Shown here in pieces: positions 26,319 through 35,528 of a DNA stretch of 64,000 nucleotides. Origin of the DNA: Polaribacter filamentus (GTDB lineage: Bacteria; Bacteroidota; Bacteroidia; Flavobacteriales; Flavobacteriaceae); the NCBI RefSeq assembly GCF_002943715.1, contig NZ_MQUA01000013.1, forward strand, positions 1,047,001 to 1,111,000. The letters run 5' to 3'. The translations under genes and the position numbers were made by a program. Under the pieces are notes generated by a model. That model saw only the letters and a program-made list of their open reading frames with translations, searched no databases and was not told the origin of the DNA. Every line of letters begins with the position of its first letter. The stretch's first letter is position 1.

Positions 26319-27773
26319 ATGAGGAGTTTTTTAAAAATTATTTACCTATCAATATTCATTACAATTTTTGCAAGCTGCTCTAAAGAATATGAAGTACCTC
26401 AAGATTTGGTTGTACACGATTTTGTTTGGAAAGGTTTAAACGCTTACTATTTGTACCAACATGAAATAACTGATTTAGCCGATACCCGCTTTAATTCTGA
26501 TCAACAATTAAACACTTATTTGAGTACTTTTCCGGATTATAATTCGTTGTTTTCAAGTTTATTAATTTCTTCCGATGTAAAATCAAGTTTAACTGAAGAT
26601 TACAACACGATACATACTAGCGAGTTAAGAACTGCTTTTGCAAATGGGTTGGAATTCGGAATTATAGCAGAACCAAATAATACAGAAAATGTTTTAGGGT
26701 ATGTAACTCATATTTTACCAAATTCTGATGCAGCAAACAAAAACATTACAAGAGGTGAATTTTTTCACGCAGTTGAAGGAATACAACTTACAAAAACAAA
26801 TTATCTTGATTTACTGGTAAACGGATCAGATAATTTCACCTTACAAATGGCAAGTTTTAACGGAACAGCAAGTATTCCAAATGCTAAAATAGTACCCTTA
26901 GAAAAACAAAACTACTACTATACTCCTACTTTTTTAGAGAAAATAATTACTAAGGGTTCAGATAAAATTGGATATGTAGCTTACAATAATGATTTTTCTT
27001 CTAGTTATATGAATGATTTAAATAATACTTTTTTAAGTCTTAAAAATCAAAATGTTACCGAATTAATTATCGATTTAAGATACAATATTGGCGGTGGAAG
27101 TTTTGTTAAAAGTATCTCACAAATTGCTGCTATGATTTCTGGTCAATTCACAGATGAAGTTTTAATAAAAGAAGAATGGAATTCAAAAGCACAACCTTGG
27201 TTTTTAGCAAATCAACCAGATTCCTTATTGACTAAATTTCCAGATAACTTAAATGCAACTACACCAATTAATGGTTTAAATTTAAAGGACGTATATATCA
27301 TTTTAAACGGAACTAATTTTTCGGGTTCATCAGCGGTTGAGTTATTAATAAACAGTTTAAAACCTTATATAAATGTGCATATAATAGGTAACAAAACAGC
27401 TGGGAATAATACGGGTTCTATTTCTTTATACCATTCAATTGATTATGATTTTCCTTTAAGAAATACGACACATACAGTTGCTTTACAACCTATCGTGCTA
27501 AGTTTTTTAAATAAAAACGATCAAACCTACAGCAACGGATTTGAGCCAAACATTATATTGTGTCAAAATGAAGATTTGTTAAATTTAGGCGTTTTAGGAG
27601 AAGCATCAGATCCTATTTTAAATCGAGTTTTAACTTATATTTCAACAGGAAGCTCGGGTGCAAATTCAATTTGTAATCCTAGTAATTTCGAGTACTTATT
27701 CAACAGTATCAGTCGTCAGAGAGAAATTGACAAAGGCATTTTTATTAATCAAAATTTACCTAATACCCTTTAA
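26319..27773 (+). CDS. S41 peptidase-like lipoprotein, catalytic Lys lost
   Basis: 484 residues with lipobox FASCSKEYE. The layout is an N-terminal helical part (VWKGLNAYYLYQHEITDLAD), a PDZ-like region (YVTHILPNSDAANKNITRGE) and an S41 tail-specific-protease core (ELIIDLRYNIGGGS). The nucleophile position is Ser338 in GSSAVE. The general-base lysine expected 25 residues later is Asn363 in NKTAGNNTGS, whereas the next gene keeps Lys there. So this copy is probably inactive or altered, and may bind rather than cut peptides. It is followed 2 bases later by its paralogue. Confidence 0.87.
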   Translation: MRSFLKIIYLSIFITIFASCSKEYEVPQDLVVHDFVWKGLNAYYLYQHEITDLADTRFNSDQQLNTYLSTFPDYNSLFSSLLISSDVKSSLTEDYNTIHTSELRTAFANGLEFGIIAEPNNTENVLGYVTHILPNSDAANKNITRGEFFHAVEGIQLTKTNYLDLLVNGSDNFTLQMASFNGTASIPNAKIVPLEKQNYYYTPTFLEKIITKGSDKIGYVAYNNDFSSSYMNDLNNTFLSLKNQNVTELIIDLRYNIGGGSFVKSISQIAAMISGQFTDEVLIKEEWNSKAQPWFLANQPDSLLTKFPDNLNATTPINGLNLKDVYIILNGTNFSGSSAVELLINSLKPYINVHIIGNKTAGNNTGSISLYHSIDYDFPLRNTTHTVALQPIVLSFLNKNDQTYSNGFEPNIILCQNEDLLNLGVLGEASDPILNRVLTYISTGSSGANSICNPSNFEYLFNSISRQREIDKGIFINQNLPNTL

Positions 27774-27775
27774 GA

Positions 27776-29242
27776 ATGAAGAAAATCTTTATAAGTAGTG
27801 TTTTAGCAATTGTTCTTTTATGTACTTCTTGTGAAAAACAAAAGTCATATTCAATCGAATCCACCATAAATGACAAACTCCACCAATTTATATGGAATGG
27901 TTTAAATGTCTATTATTTATGGCAAAAAGAGGTACCAGATTTAGCGGATGATAAATTCGTGAATTCAGAAGATTTACACTTTTATTTTAGAGGATATTCT
28001 TCACCCGAAGCCGTTTTTGAAAGTTTATTAAACAAACCTACAGACCGTTTTTCATGGATTGTTGAAGATTATATTGCGCTAGAAAATTCCTTTCAAGGAA
28101 TTAATGTTAGTAACGGAATGGAGTTTGGCTTAGTTCAATATAAAAACGGTTCTAATAATGTCTATGGCTATGTACGTTATGTTATCCCGAATTCTGATGC
28201 GGCTACAAAGGCTGTTTCTAGAGGCATGCTTTTCAACAATATCAATGGCTCTCAATTAACAATTGATAATTATCAAGCGTTATTATTTAGTGATACATCA
28301 AATTATATAGTAGGTTTTGCTGATTATAATGATGGAAATCCCGTTTCCAATACTACATCCGTTTCGTTATCAAAAATTGAAATTCAAGAAAACCCAATTG
28401 CAATAACCAAAGTTTTTACCGAAGGGACAAAAAAAATTGGATACCTATTATACAATCAATTTGCAAGAAATTATGATGGACAATTAAATGCTGCTTTTGC
28501 GAATTTAAAATCAGAAAATATTACTGAATTAATTATAGATTTACGCTATAATGGAGGTGGTTCTGTGCGCACTGCAACCTATTTGGGAGGTATGATTACC
28601 GGACAATTTACAGGACAATTATATTCGCAAGAAGTTTGGAATGATAAAATTAGAAATGCATTTTCTGCTAATAGTTTTATAAATAATTTTACCGATGAAA
28701 TTAGCAATACAGATGTTAACGGAACCGTAATTTTGAAAGAAAACCTTAACAGTTTGGGTTTAGATAGAGTATATTTTATAGCCACTTATAGCACAGCTTC
28801 TGCATCAGAATTGGTTATAAATTCTTTAAGTTCTTATATCGATGTAAAAGTAGTTGGTAAAACAACTAGAGGAAAACAAGTGGGTTCTATTACGTTGTAT
28901 GATTCTGATAATTTACAAAGAACCGGAAACAATTTAAACCCAAATCATAGATATGCAATGCAACCTTTGGTTTTTGAGATTAGTAATAAAGATAATAAAA
29001 ATTATCCAAACGGAATTGTACCTGGAATAACTTTACCAGGAGTAGAATTAGGTGAAGATTACAATAATTTAGGGGTACTTGGCGAGCGCTCTGACCCTTT
29101 ATTAGACAGAACTTTAGTTTATATAACTACTGGTGCAAAATCGAGTAATAATGAAAGTAAGACCTTTGATTTTAATGAAATATTCAATTCTAAATTAGCC
29201 ACACCTGCAAAAGACAATATGTTTATGGATTTAAAGAAATAG
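27776..29242 (+). CDS. S41 family peptidase lipoprotein
   Basis: 488 residues with lipobox VLLCTSCEKQ. Same layout as the preceding gene: FIWNGLNVYYLWQKEVPDLA, a PDZ-like region (YVRYVIPNSDAATKAVSRG) and an S41 core with LIIDLRYNGGGSVRTA. The catalytic Ser342 is in TASASE and Lys367 in TTRGKQVGS, 25 residues apart, as in the C-terminal processing proteases. It is predicted to be an active protease anchored in the cell envelope. The two genes are tandem paralogues. Confidence 0.92.
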   Translation: MKKIFISSVLAIVLLCTSCEKQKSYSIESTINDKLHQFIWNGLNVYYLWQKEVPDLADDKFVNSEDLHFYFRGYSSPEAVFESLLNKPTDRFSWIVEDYIALENSFQGINVSNGMEFGLVQYKNGSNNVYGYVRYVIPNSDAATKAVSRGMLFNNINGSQLTIDNYQALLFSDTSNYIVGFADYNDGNPVSNTTSVSLSKIEIQENPIAITKVFTEGTKKIGYLLYNQFARNYDGQLNAAFANLKSENITELIIDLRYNGGGSVRTATYLGGMITGQFTGQLYSQEVWNDKIRNAFSANSFINNFTDEISNTDVNGTVILKENLNSLGLDRVYFIATYSTASASELVINSLSSYIDVKVVGKTTRGKQVGSITLYDSDNLQRTGNNLNPNHRYAMQPLVFEISNKDNKNYPNGIVPGITLPGVELGEDYNNLGVLGERSDPLLDRTLVYITTGAKSSNNESKTFDFNEIFNSKLATPAKDNMFMDLKK

Positions 29243-29252
29243 AGATGTAAAA

Positions 29253-30220
29253 CTACAAATCTATTTTCTCAACATCATCAATTCCTTCTACGGCTTCTTT
29301 ATCTGTTAAAATATCTGGTCTAAATTCGCTCATTAAAACCTCTCTTTTTGACTTCGCATATCTGTAACCAGATTTCCACCAGGTATGCATTAATTTTTTA
29401 TCAAAAATTAAAGAATTTGTGGTTAATACCGTTGGGTATAATATAAATTTAATTTTACATTTTTATTGTTTGCAGCCAATTTACCAATAGTGATATTATG
29501 CCTTTCTACGTGTGTTAGCATAAAATCAAACACATCAAACAATAATGTAAAAGGATTTTTAGAAGGTACTCTATTTGTTTGTGTAACTTCCGTCTCTAAA
29601 ATAATAGCATCAATTTCTGTTGCTCCTCTTAAAATTGCCTCCCTAATTGGTACTAAAGATCCAAAACCACCATCTGCATATTGACAATGATTTTTTTCTA
29701 ACAAACTCATAAAAGGTACATAATTACAAGATCCCCAAATCCAATCTGCAAAATCTTCGTATGTACAATCATTACTAGATTTATATTCAATTTGATTTGT
29801 AGTTAAATTAGAAACCGTTACCACAACTTCTTTGTTGCTTTTTCTAATTTCTTCATACATCTTTTCAGTGATGTTATTTTTAATTAAAGTGCGTAAATTT
29901 TTGCTTTCTCCAAAAGTTTTTCTTCCATTTAAGAAATTCCATAAGGTATTTAAATGTCGAATACTAATTACTTTTTCGCCAGCAACAATTTTAATTCTAA
30001 AAGGATTATTGCTAAAAATAGTTTCTTGATTTACATTCGTATATAAATGTTGCAACTCATCAAGCATTCCCAAAGCCAAATGAGAAACCATTAAACTACC
30101 TGTAGATGTGCCTACAAACAAATCGTACGATCTGTTTTCTTTTTTCATTAAGTATTGGGCAACACCGCCTGCAAATGCTCCTTTACTTCCTCCACCAGAA
30201 ATTACCAATGCTTTTTTCAT
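29253..30220 (-). pseudogene. Patatin-like phospholipase, single frameshift
   Basis: The N-terminal 260 residues are a good patatin domain: oxyanion motif SGGGSKGAFAGG, nucleophile elbow GTSTGSL and the catalytic Asp in YADGGFGS. The frame stops at 29423, but homologous-looking sequence goes on in another frame (LTTNSLIFDKKLMHTWWKSG, then YRYAKSKREVLMSEF) to a TAG at 29253-29255. Adding one base at the G run 29434-29436 (CCC on the coding strand) restores NLYYTPTVLTT. So this is one protein of about 320 residues with a 1-base deletion, real or from base calling. The catalytic part is unaffected. Confidence 0.78.
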
Positions 30221-30266
30221 GAACTACAAATGATTTGTTTAACTTAGTAGTATAAAAATATTAAAA

Positions 30267-31334
30267 ATGAAAAGAATATCAGTACTAATTTTCACATTCC
30301 TATTGATTATATCGTGTTCAAAACAAAAAACTTCAAAAAATATTAAAATAAATGAACTTAAAATTAAAAACACAAGCATTAGGGCTATTCAAGTAATCGA
30401 TGCAAAAACGGTCTATTATGCAGGTTCTAAAGGTGATTTTGGTTACACTTACAATGGAGGACAATCTTGGTCTGTAAAATATATTACTTTTCAAGATTCT
30501 ATTATTCCACATTTTAGAAGTTTAGCCAAAAATGGGGATGCTTTTTTTGCGCTTTCAATTGAAAATCCCGCTTTATTGTATAAAATATCTAAAATTAAAA
30601 CTGAACTAGGATATAAAAAGACAGCAGATAAAATTGAATTGGTATATGAAGAGAATCATGAAAAAACTTTTTATGATGCAATTCAATTTTTTGATGATGG
30701 TTTTCACGGAATTGCAGTTGGCGATCCAACAGAAGATTGTGCGTCCATAATTTTAACTTCGGATGGTGGGAATTCTTGGAGTAAAATTTCGTGTGAAGAT
30801 TTACCCAAATTTGAAAAGGGTGAAGCTTTTTTCGCTGCAAGTAATACCAACATAAAAACTTTAGGAAGTACAGCCTGGATTGCTTCTGGAGGAGCAAAAG
30901 CACGTGTTTTAAAGTCGGATGATTTTGGGAAAACATGGCAAATTTTTGATACGCCAATAATTCACGGAACAGCATCTCAAGGAATTTATTCTATTGATTT
31001 TGCCGATAAAAATAACGGAATTATAATTGGTGGCGATTACTCTAAACCAGAAGAAAACAAAGCAAATAAAGCGATTACGAAAAATGGTGGTAAAACGTGG
31101 ACTTTAGTTGCAGATAATAAAAATCCTAATTATAAAAGTTGTGTGCAATATGTACCAAACACAAACGGGCAAGAAGTTTTTGCAGTTGGCGTAACTGGTG
31201 TTTCTTTTTCGAATGATGGTGGCGTTTCTTGGAAAGAAGTTTCTACCGATACGTTTTATGCCATTCAATTTGTAAATGAACATATGGCTTGGTTAAGTGG
31301 CAATCAAAAAATTGGTAAGTTGGTTTTAGAGTAA
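30267..31334 (+). CDS. BNR/Ycf48-like repeat lipoprotein
   Basis: 355 residues with lipobox IISCSKQKT. Repeats of the BNR/Asp-box type recur (YNGGQSWS; TSDGGNSWSKIS; SDDFGKTWQIF; KNGGKTWTLV; SNDGGVSWKEV), predicting a beta-propeller like the plant photosystem assembly factor Ycf48 or sialidases. No sialidase catalytic set was recognised. It is probably an envelope protein of unknown binding role. A perfect hairpin follows the stop. Confidence 0.85.
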   Translation: MKRISVLIFTFLLIISCSKQKTSKNIKINELKIKNTSIRAIQVIDAKTVYYAGSKGDFGYTYNGGQSWSVKYITFQDSIIPHFRSLAKNGDAFFALSIENPALLYKISKIKTELGYKKTADKIELVYEENHEKTFYDAIQFFDDGFHGIAVGDPTEDCASIILTSDGGNSWSKISCEDLPKFEKGEAFFAASNTNIKTLGSTAWIASGGAKARVLKSDDFGKTWQIFDTPIIHGTASQGIYSIDFADKNNGIIIGGDYSKPEENKANKAITKNGGKTWTLVADNKNPNYKSCVQYVPNTNGQEVFAVGVTGVSFSNDGGVSWKEVSTDTFYAIQFVNEHMAWLSGNQKIGKLVLE

Positions 31335-31575
31335 GTTGTGAGATTTTTCTCACAAAGGTGCAAAGTTTCTTTTTCATACTTATCTATAATGATATTTTAG
31401 GTTGTATCAATTCCTGAATTTTAAATGAAAATCATCCGTGTAAATCTGTGTCAAAAACGGACATTGTATTCTTTTATAACCTCTCCATGTCCTAAATGAT
31501 TTTAAACTCAATAAAGTATAATCCGTAAAATTTAAATGAACAATCATCCGTATAAATCTATGAAACCCGTGTCCA
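31335..31575. repeat. CATCCGTGTAAATC-type dispersed repeat, two copies
   Basis: AATCATCCGTGTAAATCTGTG lies near 31428-31448 and a diverged copy, AATCATCCGTATAAATCTATG, at about 31542-31562. The second copy supplies the probable start codon of the lipoprotein pseudogene (31560). This wording recurs between genes in many Bacteroidetes genomes, from general knowledge. Confidence 0.5.
31336..31355. terminator. Perfect hairpin TTGTGAGA/TCTCACAA
   Basis: An 8-bp perfect stem with a TTTT loop begins directly after the preceding stop codon. It lacks an immediate T tract, so it may be a dispersed palindromic repeat rather than a classical terminator. Confidence 0.5.
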
Positions 31576-32032
31576 AAATAACATATAGTGTTCTTTTAAT
31601 AGCTTCACTCCTACTTTTTTCTTGCGCAAAACAGTCAGAAATTAGCAAAGATTTTAATTGTTTAACTACAGCATATAAAAATCTAGAAAAAGTTGATGAT
31701 GTAAAAAACTTGTTTTCTTTACAGCTTCCCAAAAATTGGAAAATCAATTTATATCAAGATGAAGTATAATCTTCCATTTTGCAGCAAACACCACAAAACA
31801 ATTGACAGAAACTGTTTTGATTCATGTTACTTTTATCAAAAATAAAATTACTTTTGATGATGCCTTTATGATTCAACAAGAATAAGAAAAATTAGCGAAA
31901 GGTTTAATCAAAATAAAATTAAAAGAAATTACACTTTTAGATAAACCATCTGTTGATATTGTTTATAAAGGAAAAAAAGGTGACTTTACGTATGAAACTA
32001 TTCATTCATTGAATCCAAGATCTACCGAATAG
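31560..32032 (+). pseudogene. Decayed small lipoprotein gene
   Basis: The frame from ATG 31560 encodes a lipoprotein signal (LLIASLLLFSCAKQ) and about 70 residues before TAA at 31767-31769. Coding-like sequence continues with a frameshift (AANTTKQLTETVLIHVTFIK; FDDAFMIQQE), a second in-frame TAA, and then GLIKIKLKEITLLDKPSVDI and KGKKGDFTYETIHSL to TAG 32030-32032. Three lesions indicate true decay, unlike the single-base cases elsewhere. The intact protein would have been about 155 residues. Function unknown. Confidence 0.65.
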
Positions 32033-32070
32033 CCATTTTAGAGCGTTTTGAAATTATTTTTTATAAGACT

Positions 32071-32095
32071 GTAACATTTTAGGTATCCTCGTATC
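32071..32095 (+). promoter_or_regulatory. Candidate ECF-type promoter GTAAC...CGTATC
   Basis: TGTAACATTTT is followed after GTAAC and 14 bases by CGTATC, about 30 bases upstream of the hydrolase start. It resembles the GTAAC-N16-CGTC motif of the other ECF operon and would let the sigma factor at 33123 drive its own operon. The spacing is two bases shorter. Confidence 0.45.
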
Positions 32096-32124
32096 TAAAA
32101 GACGAACACAAAAAAATAATCAAG

Positions 32125-32970
32125 ATGAAAAAAATCAAATTCTTACTCTTACCATTTGTATTTACATTTATAAGTTCAATGGTTTTTGCACAAACCAAGT
32201 CCTATCCCTTTGATGTTAAAATTAGCGGAAAAGGAAAACAATCCATCATTTTTATTCCTGGTTTTGCAAGTTCTGGAGAAGTCTGGAACGAAACAAAATT
32301 AACTTACGAAAAAGATTTCACTTGTTACACCTTGACTATGGCGGGTTTTGCAGAAGTAAAACCACAACCAAATGCAACATTCACAAATTGGGAAACTAGT
32401 ATTGTCAATTACATTAAAGAAAATAAAATTGAAAAACCAATTATAATCGGTCATAGTATGGGTGGTGGTTTGGCATTAGCAATTGCCTCAGATTATCCTG
32501 ATCTTATTAAAAAAATTGTAGTCGTTGATGCACTACCTTGTTTACAAGCACTTTCAAATCCAGCTTTTAAAGCTATTGAAAACCCAGATTGTTCTCAACT
32601 TGTAAATCAAATGACTGCACTAACACAAGAGCAATTTTATCAAATACAAACAAATTCTATTTCCAGACTTGTTGCTGAAACTTCAAAACAAGAATTGGTT
32701 ATTGGTTGGAGTGTAAATTCAGACAGAAAAACATTTGCAGAAATGTATTGCGATTTCACAAATACCGATTTAAGACAAAAAATAGAAAATATAAAATGTC
32801 CATCCTTAATTTTATTGGAAGACTCTTTTAAAACTATAAAACCAGCTATAGAAGAACAATACAAAAACCTAAAAAATGCCAATTTAGAGTATTCAACCAA
32901 GGGGTTACATTTTATAATGTATGATGACAAAGAATGGTATTTGAACCAATTAAATAACTTTTTAAATTAA
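32125..32970 (+). CDS. Secreted alpha/beta hydrolase
   Basis: 281 residues with a signal peptide (FTFISSMVFAQTK). It shows an alpha/beta hydrolase fold, with IIFIPGFASSGEVW for the oxyanion region, nucleophile elbow GHSMGGGLAL, acid region LILLEDSF and histidine in KGLHFIMYDD. The substrate is unknown. It is the first gene of an operon with a 48-residue membrane peptide, an ECF sigma factor and a membrane protein. Confidence 0.87.
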   Translation: MKKIKFLLLPFVFTFISSMVFAQTKSYPFDVKISGKGKQSIIFIPGFASSGEVWNETKLTYEKDFTCYTLTMAGFAEVKPQPNATFTNWETSIVNYIKENKIEKPIIIGHSMGGGLALAIASDYPDLIKKIVVVDALPCLQALSNPAFKAIENPDCSQLVNQMTALTQEQFYQIQTNSISRLVAETSKQELVIGWSVNSDRKTFAEMYCDFTNTDLRQKIENIKCPSLILLEDSFKTIKPAIEEQYKNLKNANLEYSTKGLHFIMYDDKEWYLNQLNNFLN

Positions 32971-32975
32971 TTACA

Positions 32976-33122
32976 ATGAAAAAATTAAACTATTTTATAC
33001 CAACTAAGCAAGGAATCATTATTGGGGCCGCAGTTGGAATAGCAACAAAAAATATTGCAGTAGGTATTGTTCTAATTTTAATCTTTAGCTTAGCGTCTAA
33101 AATAAAATTAATCAAACGATAA
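32976..33122 (+). CDS. 48-residue hydrophobic peptide
   Basis: A short ORF from ATG 32976 to TAA 33120-33122. It begins MKKLNYFIPTKQGIIIGAAV, has one or two hydrophobic stretches (IIIGAAVGIA; IAVGIVLILIFSLA) and ends with basic residues KIKLIKR. It fits exactly between the hydrolase stop and the sigma factor start (no gap to ATG 33123), so it is a real operon member. The function is unknown; a small membrane regulator or structural peptide is possible. Confidence 0.7.
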   Translation: MKKLNYFIPTKQGIIIGAAVGIATKNIAVGIVLILIFSLASKIKLIKR

Positions 33123-33596
33123 ATGCAGGTGTTTGAAGAAATATATAAAAGCTATTGGCAAAAGATATTTCGCTTGTGCATGGGGTATGTAAACGATCAT
33201 GCCCTTGCACAAGACCTTACACAGGAAACCTTTTTAAGTGTTTGGGAACAACTTCCTAAATTTAGAAACGAATCCAGCATAGGAACTTGGATTTTTAGAA
33301 TTGCTTCCAATAACTGCTTGAGACAAATTGAAAAACAAAATCGTTTTCCAAAAGGACAATTACCATTAAATTTAACAGAAGAGAAGCAACCTAATATTGA
33401 ACCTCAAATTCAGTTTTTATACAAATGTATTGCTGAACTTCCGGAAATTGACCGTATCATTATTTCACTGGAACTTGAAGAAATAAAACAAGCCGAAATA
33501 GCAAGTATCGTTGGGCTATCAGAAGCCAACATACGAGTAAAGATTCACAGAATAAAAGAAAAATTAAACCAGAAATTTACTAGTAATGAACGATAA
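33123..33596 (+). CDS. ECF RNA polymerase sigma factor
   Basis: 157 residues. Region 2 is present (YWQKIFRLCMGYVNDHALAQ; DLTQETFLSVWEQLPKFR) and region 4 (LPEIDRIIISLELEEIKQAE; IASIVGLSEANIRVKIHRIK). It is third in its operon and overlaps the next gene by 11 bases. The upstream GTAAC...CGTATC motif suggests self-control. Confidence 0.92.
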   Translation: MQVFEEIYKSYWQKIFRLCMGYVNDHALAQDLTQETFLSVWEQLPKFRNESSIGTWIFRIASNNCLRQIEKQNRFPKGQLPLNLTEEKQPNIEPQIQFLYKCIAELPEIDRIIISLELEEIKQAEIASIVGLSEANIRVKIHRIKEKLNQKFTSNER

Positions 33597-34176
33597 TATT
33601 AATTTTAAAGACTTGTGGGCTAAGCAAACATCCGTTGCACCTAATCCGGAAAATTTAATAGCTGATATTAAAAAAATGAAACAATCTAATTTTAAAAAAT
33701 TAGTATTTACAAACCTATTATTATTTACTCACTCTATATTTATAATCTGCATTTGGATATATTATCAACCACAATTAATCACAACAAAAATTGGAATTAT
33801 ATTAATCATTTTAGCAATGGTAATTTTTCTTTTAGCTTATAACAAAAGCTATTCTCTTTTTAAAAATTACAAGAACTCACAAAGTAATAGTGATTATTTA
33901 AAAAATTTAATAGCAATTAAATCCAAGCAAAAATTTATGGAAACAACCATATTGAATTTGTATTTCATTTTACTTTCAATAGGGATTGGTCTATACATGT
34001 ATGAATATACATCCCGAATGAAAACAATTTGGGGAATAGTAACTTATGGTATTACTTTTATATGGATTTTATTTAATTGGTTCTATTTAAGACCAAAGCA
34101 AATAAATAAGCAAAGAGCAAAATTAGACAGCATAATCTCCAAATTTGAAATGGTAAACAATCAACTTGACGAATAA
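33586..34176 (+). CDS. Membrane protein, probable anti-sigma factor
   Basis: 196 residues. A short soluble N-terminus (INFKDLWAKQTSVAPNPENL) is followed by four membrane segments arranged as two pairs (VFTNLLLFTHSIFIICIWIY; IGIILIILAMVIFLLAY; ILNLYFILLSIGIGLYMYEY; GIVTYGITFIWILFNWFYL). The 11-base overlap with the sigma factor is the usual layout for a sigma/anti-sigma pair. No named domain was recognised, so the role is inferred from position. Confidence 0.7.
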   Translation: MNDNINFKDLWAKQTSVAPNPENLIADIKKMKQSNFKKLVFTNLLLFTHSIFIICIWIYYQPQLITTKIGIILIILAMVIFLLAYNKSYSLFKNYKNSQSNSDYLKNLIAIKSKQKFMETTILNLYFILLSIGIGLYMYEYTSRMKTIWGIVTYGITFIWILFNWFYLRPKQINKQRAKLDSIISKFEMVNNQLDE

Positions 34177-34244
34177 AAAGGGCATGATATAGATAACATT
34201 TTAGTTAACACAGCAGATTTAATAAATAAACTGTCTAATAAAGA

Positions 34245-34375
34245 ATGAACCACTAACATAGGTTTTGCGCTATTTTGGTTTTTGTGCTTTTGAAGTCAGT
34301 TCTTAACCAAAAGGTTTAGGCTTCTTTAGTCCGTAAAATCGCAAGGCATGAAAACGTATAGCTGTAGGCCCAATA
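34245..34375. repeat. Structured intergenic repeat, left of GT39 remnant
   Basis: The stretch starts CACTAACATAGGTTTTGCGC and contains a hairpin (TTAACC/GGTTTA with GAAG/CTTC outside). It ends in CGCAAGGCATGAAAACGT. It has the style of the dispersed foldable intergenic repeats seen in Flavobacteriia and borders a truncated gene. Confidence 0.4.
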
Positions 34376-34419
34376 AACCTTAGCATCCAAATATGGATAT
34401 TGAATTAAACTAAATTAAA

Positions 34420-35360
34420 ACAAAATATTGGATTACTTATAGTGCTTACTTTTACAATAATTCTGCCAAATATTTATTGGCAATACACAAATAATTTTCC
34501 TGTATTTCAAATGTTTAGTAGCTTATACGAAACGCAACTAGATAAAATTTCGAGAATTGATAATTTGAAAAATTTAATTCTTGCTTCCAATCCAATTTCG
34601 CTTATTTTGGTTTTTCCTGCTATATTTTTTCTATTCAAATCTAATAAAATCGAACTTTATAAACCTTTAGCATTTTCAATTATGCTTTCGTTTCTTTTAT
34701 TGCTATTTAGTAAAGGAAAATCATATTATTTTTTTCCAATCATTTTAACAATCTTGCCCTTTGCAGGAATATTTTGGGAACAAAAAGTAATTCAAAATCA
34801 TTAATGGTTTTGTTTCCTATAATATTTCTTTTATTTTCAGGTTCTATATTAATTTCATTCGAAATGCCGGTTTATATATTTTCAATCATTATTTGCATTC
34901 CATTTACAAATTTGAAAAGAAAGATATTGATGGTGTAAAATATGACGAATATTATACTCAATAAAAATAGAAAAAAACAATGAGTGAATTAAAAAAAGTT
35001 TTTGATAGTTTGCCAGAAAATGAAAAGCAAAATTGTAAAATTTGGGGCAAACATTATGCTCAAACAGGAGCAGTTAATCTATTTGGGTAAGAATACAACT
35101 TGCCAAAAGCATTCTCCTATCACAGAAATTATTATAGTTGGACACCAAGTGGAGAAATGCCAAATACTGTAATTGCATTAAGTTATCAAGTTGGCGAGTT
35201 TTTCAATCCTTATTTTGGAAAAGTAACTCTTGTCAAAAGTATTTATAATCCATACTTAGACAACGAAGAAGAACTGCATCAGAGAATATACATTTGCAAA
35301 AACCCAAAACAAAATTTTGAAAAAATGAAAGATTTATTTAAACATCGAATATTTGAATAA
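34420..35360 (+). pseudogene. GT39 (ArnT-like) glycosyltransferase remnant
   Basis: The N-terminal half is missing. The surviving frames read like the second half of a family 39 membrane glycosyltransferase: IILPNIYWQYTNNFPVFQM, ASNPISLILVFPAIFFL and KGKSYYFFPIILTILPFAG in one frame. After frameshifts come ELKKVFDSLPENEKQNCKIW, GKHYAQTGAVNLFG, an in-frame TAA (35088-35090), then AFSYHRNYYSWTPSGEMPNT to the end. GT39 enzymes move lipid-linked sugars onto lipids or proteins. The truncation plus several lesions show decay after a rearrangement at about 34420. Confidence 0.7.
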
Positions 35361-35366
35361 ATAAAA

Positions 35367-35520
35367 GTGCTATCCGCTAACAGCAGTTTGCAGAAATTGC
35401 GAGAATTTTGCAAGATTGATAAATTTCTTTCGCAAGAAATTCTATCTTAGTAGAAAATTATAAGGTCACGAAGTTCGCAACTTCTGCAAGCCGAAAATCC
35501 TTGGCGGTAATCCGAATAAA
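35367..35520. repeat. Cloverleaf-like structured repeat
   Basis: TTGCAGAAATTGCGA (35388-35402) pairs with TCGCAACTTCTGCAA (35475-35489) with one mismatch. Inside is a perfect hairpin AATTTCTT/AAGAAATT (35422-35441). The flanks CCGCTAAC and GGCGGTAA add partial pairing. It lies directly between the GT39 remnant and the esterase gene. Confidence 0.6.
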
Positions 35521-35528
35521 ATAAAATT

